A stretch of DNA of 64,000 nucleotides from Microbacterium marinum (GCF_014204835.1 NZ_JACHMD010000001.1:3038001-3102000); one strand, 5' to 3'; positions 33,830-43,946 are shown, counted from the stretch's first letter. Notes: generated by a model from the letters alone, not told the origin. Program-made: numbers and translations.

Positions 33830-35206
33830 ATGACCAGCACGGCGGAGACTCCCGGATCGGACGCGTTCCTCGCGTCTTTGGCTGGGTTCGTGCATGAGGT
33901 CGAGTCCGCCGGGCGGCAGGTCGCGGCGGCGCAGATCCGTGAGATCCGGGTGCTCGCCGCGGCGGGTCGGCTCGCGGAGACCCAGTCGGCGGGGTCGCCG
34001 GGTCGGGTGCGAGAGCACGACATGATCCTCCGATCGATCGCGGCGGAACTCGGCGGCGTGATGCGGGTCGCCGACCGGACCGTGCAACGCCGGATCAGCG
34101 ATGCCCGCGTGATCGTGGAGGACTTCCCGGGCGCCCTGGCCGCGTGGGAGACGGGTGCCATCACGCGAGGCCACGTGCTCGTCATCGTCGAGACCGGGTC
34201 GGTCGTTCCGCCGGAGCTGCGAGCCGAGTTCGAGACCGCGGCGATCACCCGGTGCGAGCGGGATACACCGAACCGCGTGCGAGCGGAGCTCGAGATCCTG
34301 GCGCAGCGGATGCACCCGCGGTCGTTCACCGAACGCCACGCGGAGGCGACCGCGGGACGGTGCGTACGGGTCCTCCCTGGGCGCGATGGGATGTCCGATC
34401 TGGTCGCGACGCTTCCGACGGCAATCGTCGAGGGCGTGCATGATCGGCTGACACAGATGGCGCGGGCGATCATCGACACCCGCGGTGAGCGGGCCGATGC
34501 CGCAAGCGGCGACCGCACTGCGGGTGCCGTCGACGACGCGGGGATCGACGCCCACGACCGGCACGAGGCGATCACGACCGACGCCCGGTCCGCCGACCAG
34601 GTCCGTGCCGATGTGTTCGCCGACCTGCTCCTCGCGGGCACGCCCGCCCTCGACGACACGCGCGACACGACCGCGGGTCCGCTCGGTGCGATCCGGGCAC
34701 GAGTGCAGGTCGTCATCCCCGCCCTGGCGCTCGCGGGTGCGGACGAAGCGTGCGACCTCGTCGGCCGCTCCCCCATCGACCCGACCACCGCGCGGCTGCT
34801 CGCCGGGTCGACGCCCACGTGGGAACGACTCGTCACCGACCCGATCACCGGCACCGTGCTCGCCGTGGACTCGTACCGAGTACCCAGTGCGATGCGCCGG
34901 TACCTGCAAGCCCGCGACCAGCACTGCCGATTCCCCGGATGCCGCACCGCGGCGATCCGCTGCGAAGTCGATCACACCCACGACGCGGCGCTCGGCGGGG
35001 CGACGGAAACGACGAATCTCGCGCATCTCTGCCAACGCCACCACTCGATGAAGCAGTTCACCGCCTGGAGGGTCCGACAACTCAAGGGTGGCGTCCTCGA
35101 ATGGACTTCACCCCTTGGCAGGACCTACCGCGAAGACGCACCCACCCCGGCCGTCGCCTTCACCCCTGCCGCACCCACGCACGACGACGGCCGAGCACCC
35201 TATTGA
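33830..35206 (+). CDS. DUF222/HNH endonuclease domain protein, full length
   Basis: 458 residues. The helical DUF222 domain fills about residues 10-310, with QIREIRVLAAAGRLAE and EFETAAITRCERDTPNRVRAE helices. The HNH domain (about 365-420) has RFPGCRTAAIRCEVDHTHD, an NLAHLC segment and RHH, giving the Cys and His residues of a beta-beta-alpha metal finger. These proteins are numerous in Microbacteriaceae and their biological role is unknown; mobile-element or toxin-like functions have been suggested. CAGAAT lies six bases before the ATG. Its 3' part duplicates the gene at the left end of the window. Confidence 0.88.
   Translation: MTSTAETPGSDAFLASLAGFVHEVESAGRQVAAAQIREIRVLAAAGRLAETQSAGSPGRVREHDMILRSIAAELGGVMRVADRTVQRRISDARVIVEDFPGALAAWETGAITRGHVLVIVETGSVVPPELRAEFETAAITRCERDTPNRVRAELEILAQRMHPRSFTERHAEATAGRCVRVLPGRDGMSDLVATLPTAIVEGVHDRLTQMARAIIDTRGERADAASGDRTAGAVDDAGIDAHDRHEAITTDARSADQVRADVFADLLLAGTPALDDTRDTTAGPLGAIRARVQVVIPALALAGADEACDLVGRSPIDPTTARLLAGSTPTWERLVTDPITGTVLAVDSYRVPSAMRRYLQARDQHCRFPGCRTAAIRCEVDHTHDAALGGATETTNLAHLCQRHHSMKQFTAWRVRQLKGGVLEWTSPLGRTYREDAPTPAVAFTPAAPTHDDGRAPY
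34942..35177 (+). repeat. Direct repeat, copy 2 (3' end of DUF222/HNH gene)
   Basis: Same orientation as and gap-free alignment to 1-236, 34.9 kb away. Confidence 0.9.
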
Positions 35207-35219
35207 GCCCGCCGCCCGC

Positions 35220-36938
35220 TCACCGACCGATGACGACCGCCGACTCCGGCGCGATGACGAGGGATTCGCCCGCGGCGTCGGGCTCGCGCGTCGCGATCCA
35301 CACGTCACCGCCCGCAACCTCCCACGGCTCATCCGTCAGGTTCACGACGATGCGCACATCCCGGCGCCGGAGCACATAGCGCCGACCCGATTCGCGCACC
35401 TCGACCTCCGCATCCCGGCCACCCGGACCGGGATCCGTCAGCTGGGGCCGCTCGCGCCGTAACCGGGCCAGACTCCGATACAGGTCGAGCAGACGACCGT
35501 GCTCACCCTTCTCCCGCTCGTCCCAATCGAGCTTCGACCGCTCGAAGGTCGCCGGATCATTGGGCAGCGGCACGATGCTCTCGTCCCACCCCATCTTCAC
35601 GAACTCTGCGATCCGCCCCTTCGCCGTCGCCTCGGCGAGCTCGGGCTCGGGGTGCGAGGTGAAGAACTGCCACGGCGTCGACGCGCCCCACTCCTCGCCC
35701 ATGAACAGCATCGGCGTGCCCGGCGCGGTCAGCGTCAGCACCGCCGCGATCGCCAGCCGATCGGCCGACAGCGTCGCCGTCAGACGGTCGCCCGCCGCAC
35801 GGTTGCCGATCTGATCGTGATCCTGCGCGTACGTCACGAGGCGCCACGATGCCGCGTCGTCGGGCACCGGCTTGCCGTGATCCCGCTCACGGAACGACGA
35901 GTAGGTCCCGTTGTGGAAGAACCCCTCGGTCCACACCTTCGGCAGCGCCTCGGGATCGGCGAAGTCCTCGTAATACCCGACCGTCTCGCCGGTGAGCGCG
36001 ACGTGCACGGCGTGGTGCCAGTCGTCCGACCACTGCGCCGCCAGACCGTACCCGCCGGCCTCGCGTGGCAGGAACATCACCGGATCGTTCAGGTCGCTCT
36101 CTGCGATCAACGTCAACGGCCGCCCGACGTGCGCGCTCAGCGCATCGGCACGCTCCGCGATCTCCTGCAGGATGTGCACCGGTTGCTCGCCGGACTCGTG
36201 CAGGGCGTGCACGGCATCGAGCCGCAAACCGTCGACGTGATAATCCCGCAGCCACATCAACGTGTTCTCGACAATGAACTCGCGCACCGCCGACTCGTCC
36301 AGGTTCAGGCTGTCGCCCCATGTGTTCCGCGACCCGTCGCGCAGGTACGGCCCGAACTCCGGCAGGTAGTTGCCACTCGGGCCGAGGTGGTTGTAGACGA
36401 CGTCCTGGATCACCGCGAGGCCCGCCGCATGCGCGGCATCCACGAATCGCTGATACGCCGCAGGTCCGCCATAGGTCTCCTGCACGGCGTACCAGAGCAC
36501 ACCGTCGTACCCCCAGTTGTGCGTTCCGTTGAAGGCGTTCACCGGCAGCAGCTCGATGTGGGTCACCCCGATGTCGACGAGATGATCGAATCGGGCGATC
36601 GCGGCATCCAACGTCCCCTCCGGGGTGAACGTGCCCAGGTGGAGTTCGTAGATCAGCCCTCCCGCCAGCTGCCGGCCGGTCCAGTCGCCATCGGTCCAGG
36701 GGAAGGATGCCGGCTCGTACCAGGCCGACGCCTCGTGCACGCCCCGAGGCTGACGCCGCGAGCGCGGGTCGGGTCGCACGCTCTCGGCGTCGCCCAGGAC
36801 GAACCCGTACTCGTCACCGTCCGCGAGTTCGACGTCGGCGCGCCACCAGCCGTCCGCCGCCGCGTGCAGGGCGACGTCCTCCCGCCCGGGGCGACGTAGT
36901 CGCACCCGCTCCTGACGCGGAGCCCACACCTCGATCAT
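35220..36938 (-). CDS. treZ: Malto-oligosyltrehalose trehalohydrolase (TreZ)
   Basis: 572 residues, GH13. An N-terminal beta domain (about 1-90, [15 protein letters not shown]) is followed by the barrel with [15 protein letters not shown], the nucleophile Asp in [10 protein letters not shown] (about 220), acid/base Glu in [10 protein letters not shown] (about 255) and DHDQIGN (about 347). It releases trehalose from maltooligosyltrehalose. The ATG overlaps the treY stop (ATGA). The frame extends 123 codons upstream only because it runs opposite treY. Last gene of treX-treY-treZ. Confidence 0.93.
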   Translation of the reverse strand: MIEVWAPRQERVRLRRPGREDVALHAAADGWWRADVELADGDEYGFVLGDAESVRPDPRSRRQPRGVHEASAWYEPASFPWTDGDWTGRQLAGGLIYELHLGTFTPEGTLDAAIARFDHLVDIGVTHIELLPVNAFNGTHNWGYDGVLWYAVQETYGGPAAYQRFVDAAHAAGLAVIQDVVYNHLGPSGNYLPEFGPYLRDGSRNTWGDSLNLDESAVREFIVENTLMWLRDYHVDGLRLDAVHALHESGEQPVHILQEIAERADALSAHVGRPLTLIAESDLNDPVMFLPREAGGYGLAAQWSDDWHHAVHVALTGETVGYYEDFADPEALPKVWTEGFFHNGTYSSFRERDHGKPVPDDAASWRLVTYAQDHDQIGNRAAGDRLTATLSADRLAIAAVLTLTAPGTPMLFMGEEWGASTPWQFFTSHPEPELAEATAKGRIAEFVKMGWDESIVPLPNDPATFERSKLDWDEREKGEHGRLLDLYRSLARLRRERPQLTDPGPGGRDAEVEVRESGRRYVLRRRDVRIVVNLTDEPWEVAGGDVWIATREPDAAGESLVIAPESAVVIGR

Positions 36939-39289
36939 GAGACGTTCCCTTCCTGGATCTCGTCGACCGGCACGAGCAAGGCCACCGGATAGGTTTCCAA
37001 CAGCTCCGCCAGCCGCACCGCGGTGCCCTCGAAGCGACGTCCGGTCAGGACGTCCACCGTGGGACCCGAGTGGCGCAGCAGCAGCGTGTCGCCCCAGCCG
37101 CCTCGGGCGGCGAGGCCCACGGGCAGACGGGTGGCCACGGCGACCGCGCCGCCGCGGTCGAACGCGACGGCATGCTCTTCGGCCGAACCGACGACGGTCA
37201 TCGGCGTGTACCGCGTGAACAGCTCGGGCTGGTCTCGACGCAGCCGCAGGGCCCTCGAGGTCACCAGGAGCTTGACCGCGCCGGATGCGTCGATCCCCGG
37301 CATCCATCCCTCGTCGAGACGGGCCAGCAGGCGCCGCCGCTCCTCGAAATCGACCTCGCGGCGATTGTCGGGATCGACGAGGCTGTGGTCCCAGAGCTCC
37401 GTGCCCTGATACACGTCAGGGACGCCGGGACCGGCGATCTGCAGCAGCTTCATCGACAGCGAGTTCGACCGACCGTGGGGGGTGATCTCCTCGACGAACG
37501 CTTCCACGATCCGACGGGCGTCGCCGAACGCGGCATCCACCATCGCATGCATCCGCTCCTCGAACGCCTCATCGGGAGAGGTCCACGTCGTGCTCAACCC
37601 CGCCTCGCGCGACGCCTTCTCGGCGTACGCGTGCAGTCGCTCGCGGCTCGCGGGCCACGCCCCGACGATCGCCTGCCAGAGCAGGTTGTCGAGCGGGCCG
37701 TCGTCCGTCGACGCGACGGCGCGCAGCTCGCCCAGCACCTCGGCCCAGCGCTCCGGCAGTTCCGAGAGCACCGCGAGCCGGGCCCGCACGTCTTCGCTGC
37801 GCTTCGTGTCGTGCGTCGACAGCGCCGTCATCGCCTTCGGCCACGTCGACTGGCGGCGAGCGGATGCCGCGTGGAACGCGTCCACTCCGGCGGTCCAGTG
37901 GTGCGGGTCGCCGCCCACCTCGGTCAGCGAGGTGAGCCGCGTCCAGCGGTAGAACGTGGTGTCCTCGACGCCCTTGGCCATGACGGGTCCCGTGAGCTGC
38001 ATGAAGCGGCGGGTGAACTCGCCCTCCGGGGAGACGGCAAGTCGCGCCGCGATCGTCCGGAACACCGGCGCGAGATCGGGCCGACGTTCGGACGCCGTGA
38101 ACACCGCGTCCGCCACGTGATCCGCTCCCGCCGGGAGATACGCGCGGTACACCGGGAACGCGGCCAGCATCTCGGCGAGCGCGTCCTCCCACCCCCCGTC
38201 CGTTGCGCCGCCCCGGTCCGCGGGAGCGACGAGGTTCGTCAGCCGCAGCAGCTCCGCCCGGAGTCCGCCGGTCGCCCACGCGAGCTTCGCCTCATGGACG
38301 ACATCGTCGTAGTCCGGCTCATCGCGGCCGCGCAGGTGCGCGTCGAGACGAGCCAGCCGCGCTTCACCGGCCGGATCGGTCAGCACCCAGTCGAGAGCGG
38401 CCATCGCGTCGTACCCGGTCGTGCCGTCGGTCGCCCACCAGGCGGGAAGGTCTTCGCCGTGCTCGAGGATCTTCTCGACGAGCACATACGCATCGCCGGT
38501 CGCGGCGGCCAGCAGGTCGAGGTAGCCGCCGGGGTCGGCGAGTCCGTCGGGGTGATCCACCCGCAGGCCGTCGGCGAGTCCCTCGCGGATCCAGCGGACG
38601 ATCTCGACGTGGGTCGCGTCGAAGACCGCGGGGTCTTCGACGCGGACACCGGCGAGCGTCGTCACCGCGAAGAACCGCCGGTAGTTCAGCTCGGCATCGC
38701 GTCGCCAGAACAGCAGCTCGTAGTGCTGCCGCTCGAGCACCTCCGCAACGGGCCCCTCCCCTGTCCCGTCCGCGAGCGGGAACTCATGGTCGAAGTAGCG
38801 CACGACACCGGCATCCGTGTCGATCGTGATCTCGCCGGCGTCGATGGCGACCTCGAGTTCACTGCCGAGGACGGGCAGTCGAACCCGTCCGCCGAGCGCC
38901 CAGTTGATGTCGAACGCCGCCGCGTGCGGCGACGCCTGCCCCTGCCGGAGCACGTCCCACCACCATGGGTTCTGCCTCGGGTCGGAGACGCCCTGATGGT
39001 TCGGCACGATGTCCACGAGCACGCCGAGTCCCGCGTCACGCGCGGCTGCCGAGAAGCGATCGAGGCCCGCCGCGCCGCCCCGCTCGGGGTCGATGGTCGT
39101 CGGATCGACGACGTCGTAGCCGTGATCCGATCCGCTCGTCGCCGTGAGTAGGGGCGACAGGTACGCCCAGTCCACGCCGAGCTGTCGGAGGTAGTCCGCC
39201 AGCTCGGCGGCGGAGTTGAGGTCGAATCCGCGCCGGATCTGCAGCCGGTAGGTCGATACGGGCGCCGGGCGATGGGGTGAGCGGGTCAC
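36935..39289 (-). CDS. treY: Maltooligosyl trehalose synthase (TreY)
   Basis: 784 residues, GH13. The N-terminal [25 protein letters not shown], nucleophile region [14 protein letters not shown] (near 248) and acid/base [12 protein letters not shown] are diagnostic. It rearranges the reducing-end alpha-1,4 bond of maltodextrins to an alpha,alpha-1,1 bond. It starts 33 bases after the treX stop and ends in a 4-bp overlap with treZ, so the operon is tightly coupled. Trehalose made this way serves as osmoprotectant and as an envelope-lipid sugar in Actinobacteria. Confidence 0.93.
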   Translation of the reverse strand: MTRSPHRPAPVSTYRLQIRRGFDLNSAAELADYLRQLGVDWAYLSPLLTATSGSDHGYDVVDPTTIDPERGGAAGLDRFSAAARDAGLGVLVDIVPNHQGVSDPRQNPWWWDVLRQGQASPHAAAFDINWALGGRVRLPVLGSELEVAIDAGEITIDTDAGVVRYFDHEFPLADGTGEGPVAEVLERQHYELLFWRRDAELNYRRFFAVTTLAGVRVEDPAVFDATHVEIVRWIREGLADGLRVDHPDGLADPGGYLDLLAAATGDAYVLVEKILEHGEDLPAWWATDGTTGYDAMAALDWVLTDPAGEARLARLDAHLRGRDEPDYDDVVHEAKLAWATGGLRAELLRLTNLVAPADRGGATDGGWEDALAEMLAAFPVYRAYLPAGADHVADAVFTASERRPDLAPVFRTIAARLAVSPEGEFTRRFMQLTGPVMAKGVEDTTFYRWTRLTSLTEVGGDPHHWTAGVDAFHAASARRQSTWPKAMTALSTHDTKRSEDVRARLAVLSELPERWAEVLGELRAVASTDDGPLDNLLWQAIVGAWPASRERLHAYAEKASREAGLSTTWTSPDEAFEERMHAMVDAAFGDARRIVEAFVEEITPHGRSNSLSMKLLQIAGPGVPDVYQGTELWDHSLVDPDNRREVDFEERRRLLARLDEGWMPGIDASGAVKLLVTSRALRLRRDQPELFTRYTPMTVVGSAEEHAVAFDRGGAVAVATRLPVGLAARGGWGDTLLLRHSGPTVDVLTGRRFEGTAVRLAELLETYPVALLVPVDEIQEGNVS

Positions 39290-39322
39290 GGCATCCTTCT
39301 GTTCCGTCGAGAGGGTCGGCTG

Positions 39323-41533
39323 TCAGTGCGGCAGTTCGGCCGGAGGCGCCTGCGCAGGGATCACATCGATCGTTCCCGTGAGGGCTGCGAGCGACGCCGC
39401 CACCGACGGGTCGGACTCGACGATCTCCTCCTCGTGGTCGCGCAGGACGACGAGGGCCTTCGCCCCGACCGTCACCGAACCGCCGGGTTCGATCACGGGA
39501 CTGTCCGCCGCCCCGCCGGCCGTGTCGACCAGCACCTCCCAGCGCGGGCTCGCCGTCGCGGTGGGGATGGTGAAGTCGACGGCCTCATCGCCCGCGTTGA
39601 AGTACACGAAGAAGTGACGATCGTGGATCTCCTCGCCACGGCGGTCACGCTCGCGGATGCCGTCACCGTTGAGGAACACGCCGACGGCGCGGCCGAAGCC
39701 CGAGTCCCAGTCCTCCGGCTGCATCTCCGAGCCGTCGGGGCGGACCCACGCGATGTCGGGCAGCGGCGAGCCTTCTTCGCGACGCACCGGACGTCCGTCG
39801 AAGAAGCGCCGGCGTCGGAACGTCGGGTGGTCCCGCCGCAGCCGGGCGAGCACCGAGGTGAACTCAACCAGGGGCTGGTCGACGGAGCTCCAGTCGATCC
39901 AGGTGATCTCGTTGTCCTGCGCGTAGCCGTTGTTGTTGCCGCCCTGGGTCCTGCCGAGCTCGTCGCCGTGCGAGATCATCGGCACGCCCTGGCTGAGCAG
40001 GAGCGTCGCGAGGAAGTTGCGCTGCTGGCGCGCCCGCACGGTGAGGATTTCGGGATCGTCCGTGGCACCTTCGACGCCGTGGTTGAACGACCGGTTGTGG
40101 GACTCTCCGTCGTTGTTGTCCTCGCCGTTGGCCTCATTGTGCTTCTCGTTGTACGAGACGAGGTCGCGCAGCGTGAATCCGTCGTGGGCGGTGACGAAGT
40201 TGATGGATGCCACCGGCCAACGCCCGTCCTGCTCGTACAGGTCAGCCGACCCGGTGAGCCGCAGCGCGAACTCGCCGAGGGTGGAGGGCTCGCCACGCCA
40301 GAAGTCGCGAACCGTGTCGCGGTACTTCCCGTTCCATTCCGTCCACTGCGGCGGGAAATTGCCGACCTGGTAGCCGCCGGGGCCGATGTCCCAGGGCTCC
40401 GCGATCAGCTTCACCTGGCTCACTACCGGGTCCTGCTGCACGAGTTCGAAGAACGCCGACAGTCGGTCGACGTCGTAGAACTCGCGAGCGAGCGTGGAGG
40501 CGAGGTCGAATCGGAAGCCGTCGACGTGCATCTCGAGCACCCAGTACCGCAGCGAGTCCATGATGAGCTGCAGCGTGTGCGGGTTGCCGACGTTGAGGCT
40601 GTTGCCCGTGCCGGTGTAGTCGGTGTAGTACCGCTTGTCGTCGTCTTCGAGGCGGTAGTACGCCGCGTTGTCGATGCCGCGCATCGAGAGCGTCGGGCCC
40701 ATGTGGTTGCCCTCGGCGGTGTGGTTGTAGACGACGTCGAGGATCACCTCGATGCCCGCGGCGTGCAGCGCACGGACCATCGCCTTGAACTCCTGCACCT
40801 GCTGGCCGACGCCGCCCGCGGCGGAGTACGTGTTCTGCGGCGCGAGGAACGCGATCGTGTTGTAGCCCCAGTAGTTGGAGAGCTCCTTCTCCTGCAGCGT
40901 CGAGTCGTTCACGAATTGGTGCACCGGCATGAGCTCGAGCGCCGTCACACCGATCTTCTTGAGATGCTCGATGACCACGGGATGCGCGATCGCGCTGTAG
41001 GTGCCGCGGATGTCCTCGGGGATGTCGGGGTGCGTCATCGTGAGGCCCTTCACGTGGGCTTCGTAGATGACGCTCTCGGCGTACGGCGTCTTCGGCTGGC
41101 GGTCGCCCTGCCAGTCGAAGTAGGGGTTGACGACGACGCCCTTCATCATGGCCGCGGCCGAGTCGTCGTCATTGGTCGAGTCGGGGTCGCCGAAGGTGTA
41201 GCTGAAGACCGACTGGTCCCACTCGATCTGGCCGTCGACCGCCTTCGCGTACGGGTCCAGCAGGAGCTTGTTCGGGTTGAACCGCTGACCGTTCGCCGGG
41301 TCGTACGGGCCGTGGACGCGGTAGCCGTAGCGCTGCCCCGGCTGCACCGACGGGAGGTAGGCGTGCCAGACGAAGGCATCGACGTCGATCAGCTCGACGC
41401 GCGTCTCCTCACCGTTCTCGTCGAACAGGCAGAGCTCGACCTTCTCGGCGCCCTCGCTGAACAGGGCGAAGTTCGTCCCGTTCCCGTCGAAGGTGGCTCC
41501 CAGCGGATAGGCGGATCCGGGCCATACCTGCAT
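39323..41533 (-). CDS. treX: Glycogen debranching enzyme GlgX/TreX
   Basis: 736 residues, GH13 isoamylase type. The N-terminal CBM48-like domain (about 1-150) begins WPGSAYPLGATFDGNGTN. The barrel has VVYNHTAEGNHMGPTLS, nucleophile region DGFRFDLASTL, acid/base LIAEPWDIGPGGYQ and VTAHDGFTL. It removes alpha-1,6 branches from glycogen, supplying linear maltodextrin to TreY. First gene of the operon; GGGGAG precedes the ATG. The 95-base upstream gap has TAGCGT and TAGTGT boxes on the minus strand as possible -10 elements. A long antisense frame exists but has no coding features. Confidence 0.92.
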   Translation of the reverse strand: MQVWPGSAYPLGATFDGNGTNFALFSEGAEKVELCLFDENGEETRVELIDVDAFVWHAYLPSVQPGQRYGYRVHGPYDPANGQRFNPNKLLLDPYAKAVDGQIEWDQSVFSYTFGDPDSTNDDDSAAAMMKGVVVNPYFDWQGDRQPKTPYAESVIYEAHVKGLTMTHPDIPEDIRGTYSAIAHPVVIEHLKKIGVTALELMPVHQFVNDSTLQEKELSNYWGYNTIAFLAPQNTYSAAGGVGQQVQEFKAMVRALHAAGIEVILDVVYNHTAEGNHMGPTLSMRGIDNAAYYRLEDDDKRYYTDYTGTGNSLNVGNPHTLQLIMDSLRYWVLEMHVDGFRFDLASTLAREFYDVDRLSAFFELVQQDPVVSQVKLIAEPWDIGPGGYQVGNFPPQWTEWNGKYRDTVRDFWRGEPSTLGEFALRLTGSADLYEQDGRWPVASINFVTAHDGFTLRDLVSYNEKHNEANGEDNNDGESHNRSFNHGVEGATDDPEILTVRARQQRNFLATLLLSQGVPMISHGDELGRTQGGNNNGYAQDNEITWIDWSSVDQPLVEFTSVLARLRRDHPTFRRRRFFDGRPVRREEGSPLPDIAWVRPDGSEMQPEDWDSGFGRAVGVFLNGDGIRERDRRGEEIHDRHFFVYFNAGDEAVDFTIPTATASPRWEVLVDTAGGAADSPVIEPGGSVTVGAKALVVLRDHEEEIVESDPSVAASLAALTGTIDVIPAQAPPAELPH

Positions 41534-41628
41534 GCGTTCTCCCCAGTTAGGTGGAAGGCCACACTATCCACGCTATGTGTCCGGGCTGGGGCCCTTGACA
41601 CGACGTCCTCGCGAGGCAGGAGATCGAC

Positions 41629-42102
41629 TCAGCGCAACGACAGCAGATCGTCGAGGTACTCCGCGAGAGCACGCGTCGCTCCGGACGCGCTCCATCGCAC
41701 CTGCGGGACGCCCGCCGCGAGGGACAGGATTCCCGAGCGTTCACCTCGGTCGACCGCCGCGGGGTCCAGCTCCTCCCACCCGAGGTGGACGACCTCCCCC
41801 TCCGCGAAACCGCCCCGATGTGCTGCGGCGGCACGATCGGAGCGCGCACGCTGCGACTCGGCGGTGTACCCGCGCACCGCATCGTGACGCGCGCGCAGGA
41901 TCTCCCCCGTCGCGAACACCCGGTCATCGCCGATCAGAAGCACCCCGACATGCCAGGCGTCCGTGACGGGCACGATGCGCGGCGCCCGACCCAGGCCGAG
42001 CAATCGACGGGATGCCGCCCAGTCGCCCAGCCGCTCGCGCGGCGATCCGGCCAGCCGCTCGCGTGCAGCGTTCAGGATCGCATCGGTCGTGGCATCCGTC
42101 AT
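41629..42102 (-). CDS. Conserved hypothetical protein
   Basis: 157 residues, soluble, with no motif I can name. An N-terminal helical part (ILNAARERLAGSPRERLGDW) is followed by a beta-rich stretch including VTDAWHVGVLLIGDDRVFATG and a second helix GYTAESQRARSDRAAAAHR. The frame continues ten codons further, but the ATG at 42102 has GACAAT six bases upstream, like the leaderless genes around it. It lies between the alarmone synthetase and the trehalose operon, 32 bases downstream of nothing co-transcribed. Related sequences are probably limited to Actinobacteria. Confidence 0.55.
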   Translation of the reverse strand: MTDATTDAILNAARERLAGSPRERLGDWAASRRLLGLGRAPRIVPVTDAWHVGVLLIGDDRVFATGEILRARHDAVRGYTAESQRARSDRAAAAHRGGFAEGEVVHLGWEELDPAAVDRGERSGILSLAAGVPQVRWSASGATRALAEYLDDLLSLR

Positions 42103-42134
42103 CGTCCCATTGTCGACCCGCACGAGCCGCACTG

Positions 42135-42839
42135 TCAGACGAAGATCGTTGCGCCCGCGCCCGCGCCCTCGGGCTGCGGCGGCTGCCCGCCGCGGATCTC
42201 GCGGTGAAGCCGCTCCATTCGGGCATCGAGCTCGGCGGCGGTGTCCGCGGCATCCTTCAGCCCCGCCAGGAGATCGGCCGGAACCTGGCGTTCGTACTTG
42301 TAGTAGATCTTGTGCTCGAGGCTGGCCCAGAAGTCCATCGCGATCGTCCGGAACTGCACCTCGACCGGCACGTCGACCCGACCGGTCGAGAGGAACACGG
42401 GCACCTCGACGATGACGTGCAGGCTCTTGTAGCCGTTCTCCTTCGGCACCGCGATGTAGTCCTTGACCTCGCGCACACGGATGTCGTCCTGCGCGGTGAG
42501 GAGGTCGAACAGCCGGTAGGCGTCGGTCACGAAGCTGCAGGTGATGCGGATGCCTGCGATGTCGGTGATGCCGGAGCGGATTGACTCGAAGTCGGGGTCG
42601 ATGCCTTTGCGCTGGATCTTCTCCACGAGGCTGTCGGGAGTCTTCACCCGACTCGAGACGTGCTCGATCGGGTTGTAGTCGTGCATCTCGTGGAACTCCT
42701 CGCGGAGGATCGAGATCTTGGTCTCCACCTCCTGGAGCCCGAAGCGATACTCCATGAGGAAACGCTGGAACTCGTCGCGCATCGCCCGGAGGGATGCCGC
42801 CGACACGGTGATCTGCTGCTCGTCGAGCGGGGTGGGCAT
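42135..42839 (-). CDS. Small alarmone synthetase (RelA/SpoT synthetase domain)
   Basis: 234 residues, a single (p)ppGpp synthetase domain without hydrolase or TGS/ACT regions. IRSGITDIAGIRITCSFV near 96, VKDYIAVPKENGYKSLHVIV near 135 and VEVQFRTIAMDFWASLEHKI near 170 carry the substrate-binding Lys/Tyr and catalytic Glu of the RelP/RelQ class. It transfers pyrophosphate from ATP to GDP or GTP. Such enzymes respond to cell-wall or antibiotic stress. The ATG at 42839 has TACCGT seven bases upstream; the longer frame overlaps the LacI gene and is discarded. Confidence 0.87.
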   Translation of the reverse strand: MPTPLDEQQITVSAASLRAMRDEFQRFLMEYRFGLQEVETKISILREEFHEMHDYNPIEHVSSRVKTPDSLVEKIQRKGIDPDFESIRSGITDIAGIRITCSFVTDAYRLFDLLTAQDDIRVREVKDYIAVPKENGYKSLHVIVEVPVFLSTGRVDVPVEVQFRTIAMDFWASLEHKIYYKYERQVPADLLAGLKDAADTAAELDARMERLHREIRGGQPPQPEGAGAGATIFV

Positions 42840-42846
42840 GGCTCCG

Positions 42847-42852
42847 ACGGTA
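42847..42852 (-). promoter_or_regulatory. -10 box TACCGT of the alarmone synthetase gene
   Basis: TACCGT on the minus strand, seven bases before the ATG at 42839, between that gene and the LacI stop codon. Confidence 0.45.
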
Positions 42853-42862
42853 CGGGGGCGGC

Positions 42863-43876
42863 CTACGAGGGTGCTGTGAGCTGCGGTGGCGCGGTCGTGG
42901 CGCGCGGAACGAGCGCCGTGGGCAGGCGCAAGTGGGTCTGCTCCGGCGTGCCGCCGCCCATCAATTCGAGGAGCAGAGTGACGGCCTCGGCGCCGAGACG
43001 CTGCATCGGCTGGCGCACGGTGGTGAGGGCCGGGGTCGCCTGCGACGCGTCGGGGACATCGTCGAAGCCGACCACGGAGAGGTCGCGAGGGACGGACAGC
43101 CCGTGTTCGTGCGCGACGCGGACGACGGTGAGGGCCGACACGTCGTTCGCGGCGAACACCGCCGTGGGGCGGTCGTGGCGACGGAGCAGCCGTGTCGCCG
43201 CTTCGCGGGAGATGTCCTGGTCGTAGCTCCCGACGCCCACCAGGGTGGTGTCGAACGGAATGCGGGCGTCGTCGAGTGCACGGCGATACCCGCCTTCCCG
43301 AAGCATCGACGACCGCAGGTCGGGGCGGCCGGCGACGAACCCGATGCGGCGGTGGCCGAGCGAGATCAGGTAGGCGACCGCGTGCCGCGCTCCGGCGAAG
43401 CTGTCGGACTCTACGGTGGGCAGATCGGCGGGACCGGTGTGGGGATCGATCGCGACCACCGGAACCTCGGCGGACACGTTGACGACCGTGGGAGTGACCA
43501 TGATGACTCCGTCGACGAGCGTGCCGCTGAGGCGGCTCAGCGAGCGGCGTTCCCACCCTTCGCTGGACACCTGCCGCGACCCGCTGTAGGCGAGCAGGTC
43601 GAGCCGGGAGTCGCGGAGGGCGGCACCGACGCCCTTGAGGACTTCTGCCGAGAACGGCTCGAAGTCGGCGACGAGGACGCCGACGACGCCGGTCTGCCGC
43701 GCGCGCATGCTGCTGGCGACGAGGCTCGATTCATACCCGAGGTCGGCCACCGCCGTCAGGACCCGCTGAACGGTGTCGGGCGCCACACCGTACCGACCGT
43801 TGACGGCTTTGGACACCGTCGCCACGGACACGCCCGCCGCGGCGGCGACATCGTGGATCGTCGCACGGCGCTTCAT
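42863..43876 (-). CDS. LacI-family repressor (BxlR-like)
   Basis: 337 residues. The LacI helix-turn-helix ATIHDVAAAAGVSVATVSKA starts at residue 5; the hinge follows near 45. The periplasmic-binding-like effector domain (about 60-330) has VGVLVADFEPF, LGHRRIGFVAG and DLSVVGFDDVPDA. It is divergent from a sugar-binding protein, two permeases and a GH3 enzyme, the same order as Streptomyces bxlR-bxlEFGA, so a xylo-oligosaccharide effector is likely. I chose the ATG at 43876 because the helix-turn-helix begins there and TACGCT lies seven bases upstream; a 20-residue extension would cover the operator. Confidence 0.87.
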   Translation of the reverse strand: MKRRATIHDVAAAAGVSVATVSKAVNGRYGVAPDTVQRVLTAVADLGYESSLVASSMRARQTGVVGVLVADFEPFSAEVLKGVGAALRDSRLDLLAYSGSRQVSSEGWERRSLSRLSGTLVDGVIMVTPTVVNVSAEVPVVAIDPHTGPADLPTVESDSFAGARHAVAYLISLGHRRIGFVAGRPDLRSSMLREGGYRRALDDARIPFDTTLVGVGSYDQDISREAATRLLRRHDRPTAVFAANDVSALTVVRVAHEHGLSVPRDLSVVGFDDVPDASQATPALTTVRQPMQRLGAEAVTLLLELMGGGTPEQTHLRLPTALVPRATTAPPQLTAPS

Positions 43877-43883
43877 GGACCGA

Positions 43884-43889
43884 AGCGTA
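43884..43889 (-). promoter_or_regulatory. -10 box TACGCT of the LacI gene
   Basis: TACGCT on the minus strand, seven bases before the ATG at 43876. The -35 position would fall inside the 43900-43919 operator, giving autorepression. Confidence 0.45.
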
Positions 43890-43899
43890 CCCCGATGGA

Positions 43900-43919
43900 A
43901 AACCTTTTCGAAAACGTTT
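43900..43919. promoter_or_regulatory. LacI-type operator, 20-bp near-perfect palindrome
   Basis: AAACCTTTTCGAAAACGTTT: half-sites AAAC(C/G)TTTTC are complementary except at one position, centred on the CpG at 43909-43910. It lies between the divergent LacI and sugar-transport genes and overlaps both predicted -35 regions. Confidence 0.75.
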
Positions 43920-43946
43920 GACGCCAGCGGCAACAATTCTCAGAAT
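43918..43946 (+). promoter_or_regulatory. Promoter of the sugar ABC transporter operon
   Basis: TTGACG (43918-43923) and CAGAAT (43941-43946) with a 17-bp spacer. The -35 abuts the operator. A leader of about 75 bases precedes the ATG at 44028. Confidence 0.6.

Noticed and set aside
37070-39151. 693-codon plus-strand frame opposite treY
   Set aside because: Antisense shadow with no recognisable domain; treY is complete on the other strand.
39326-41887. 853-codon open frame antisense to treX and the following hypothetical gene
   Set aside because: It mirrors the GC-skewed codons of treX on the other strand, is rich in Arg/Val/Glu with no domain, and has no ribosome binding site; treX itself has all GH13 motifs.
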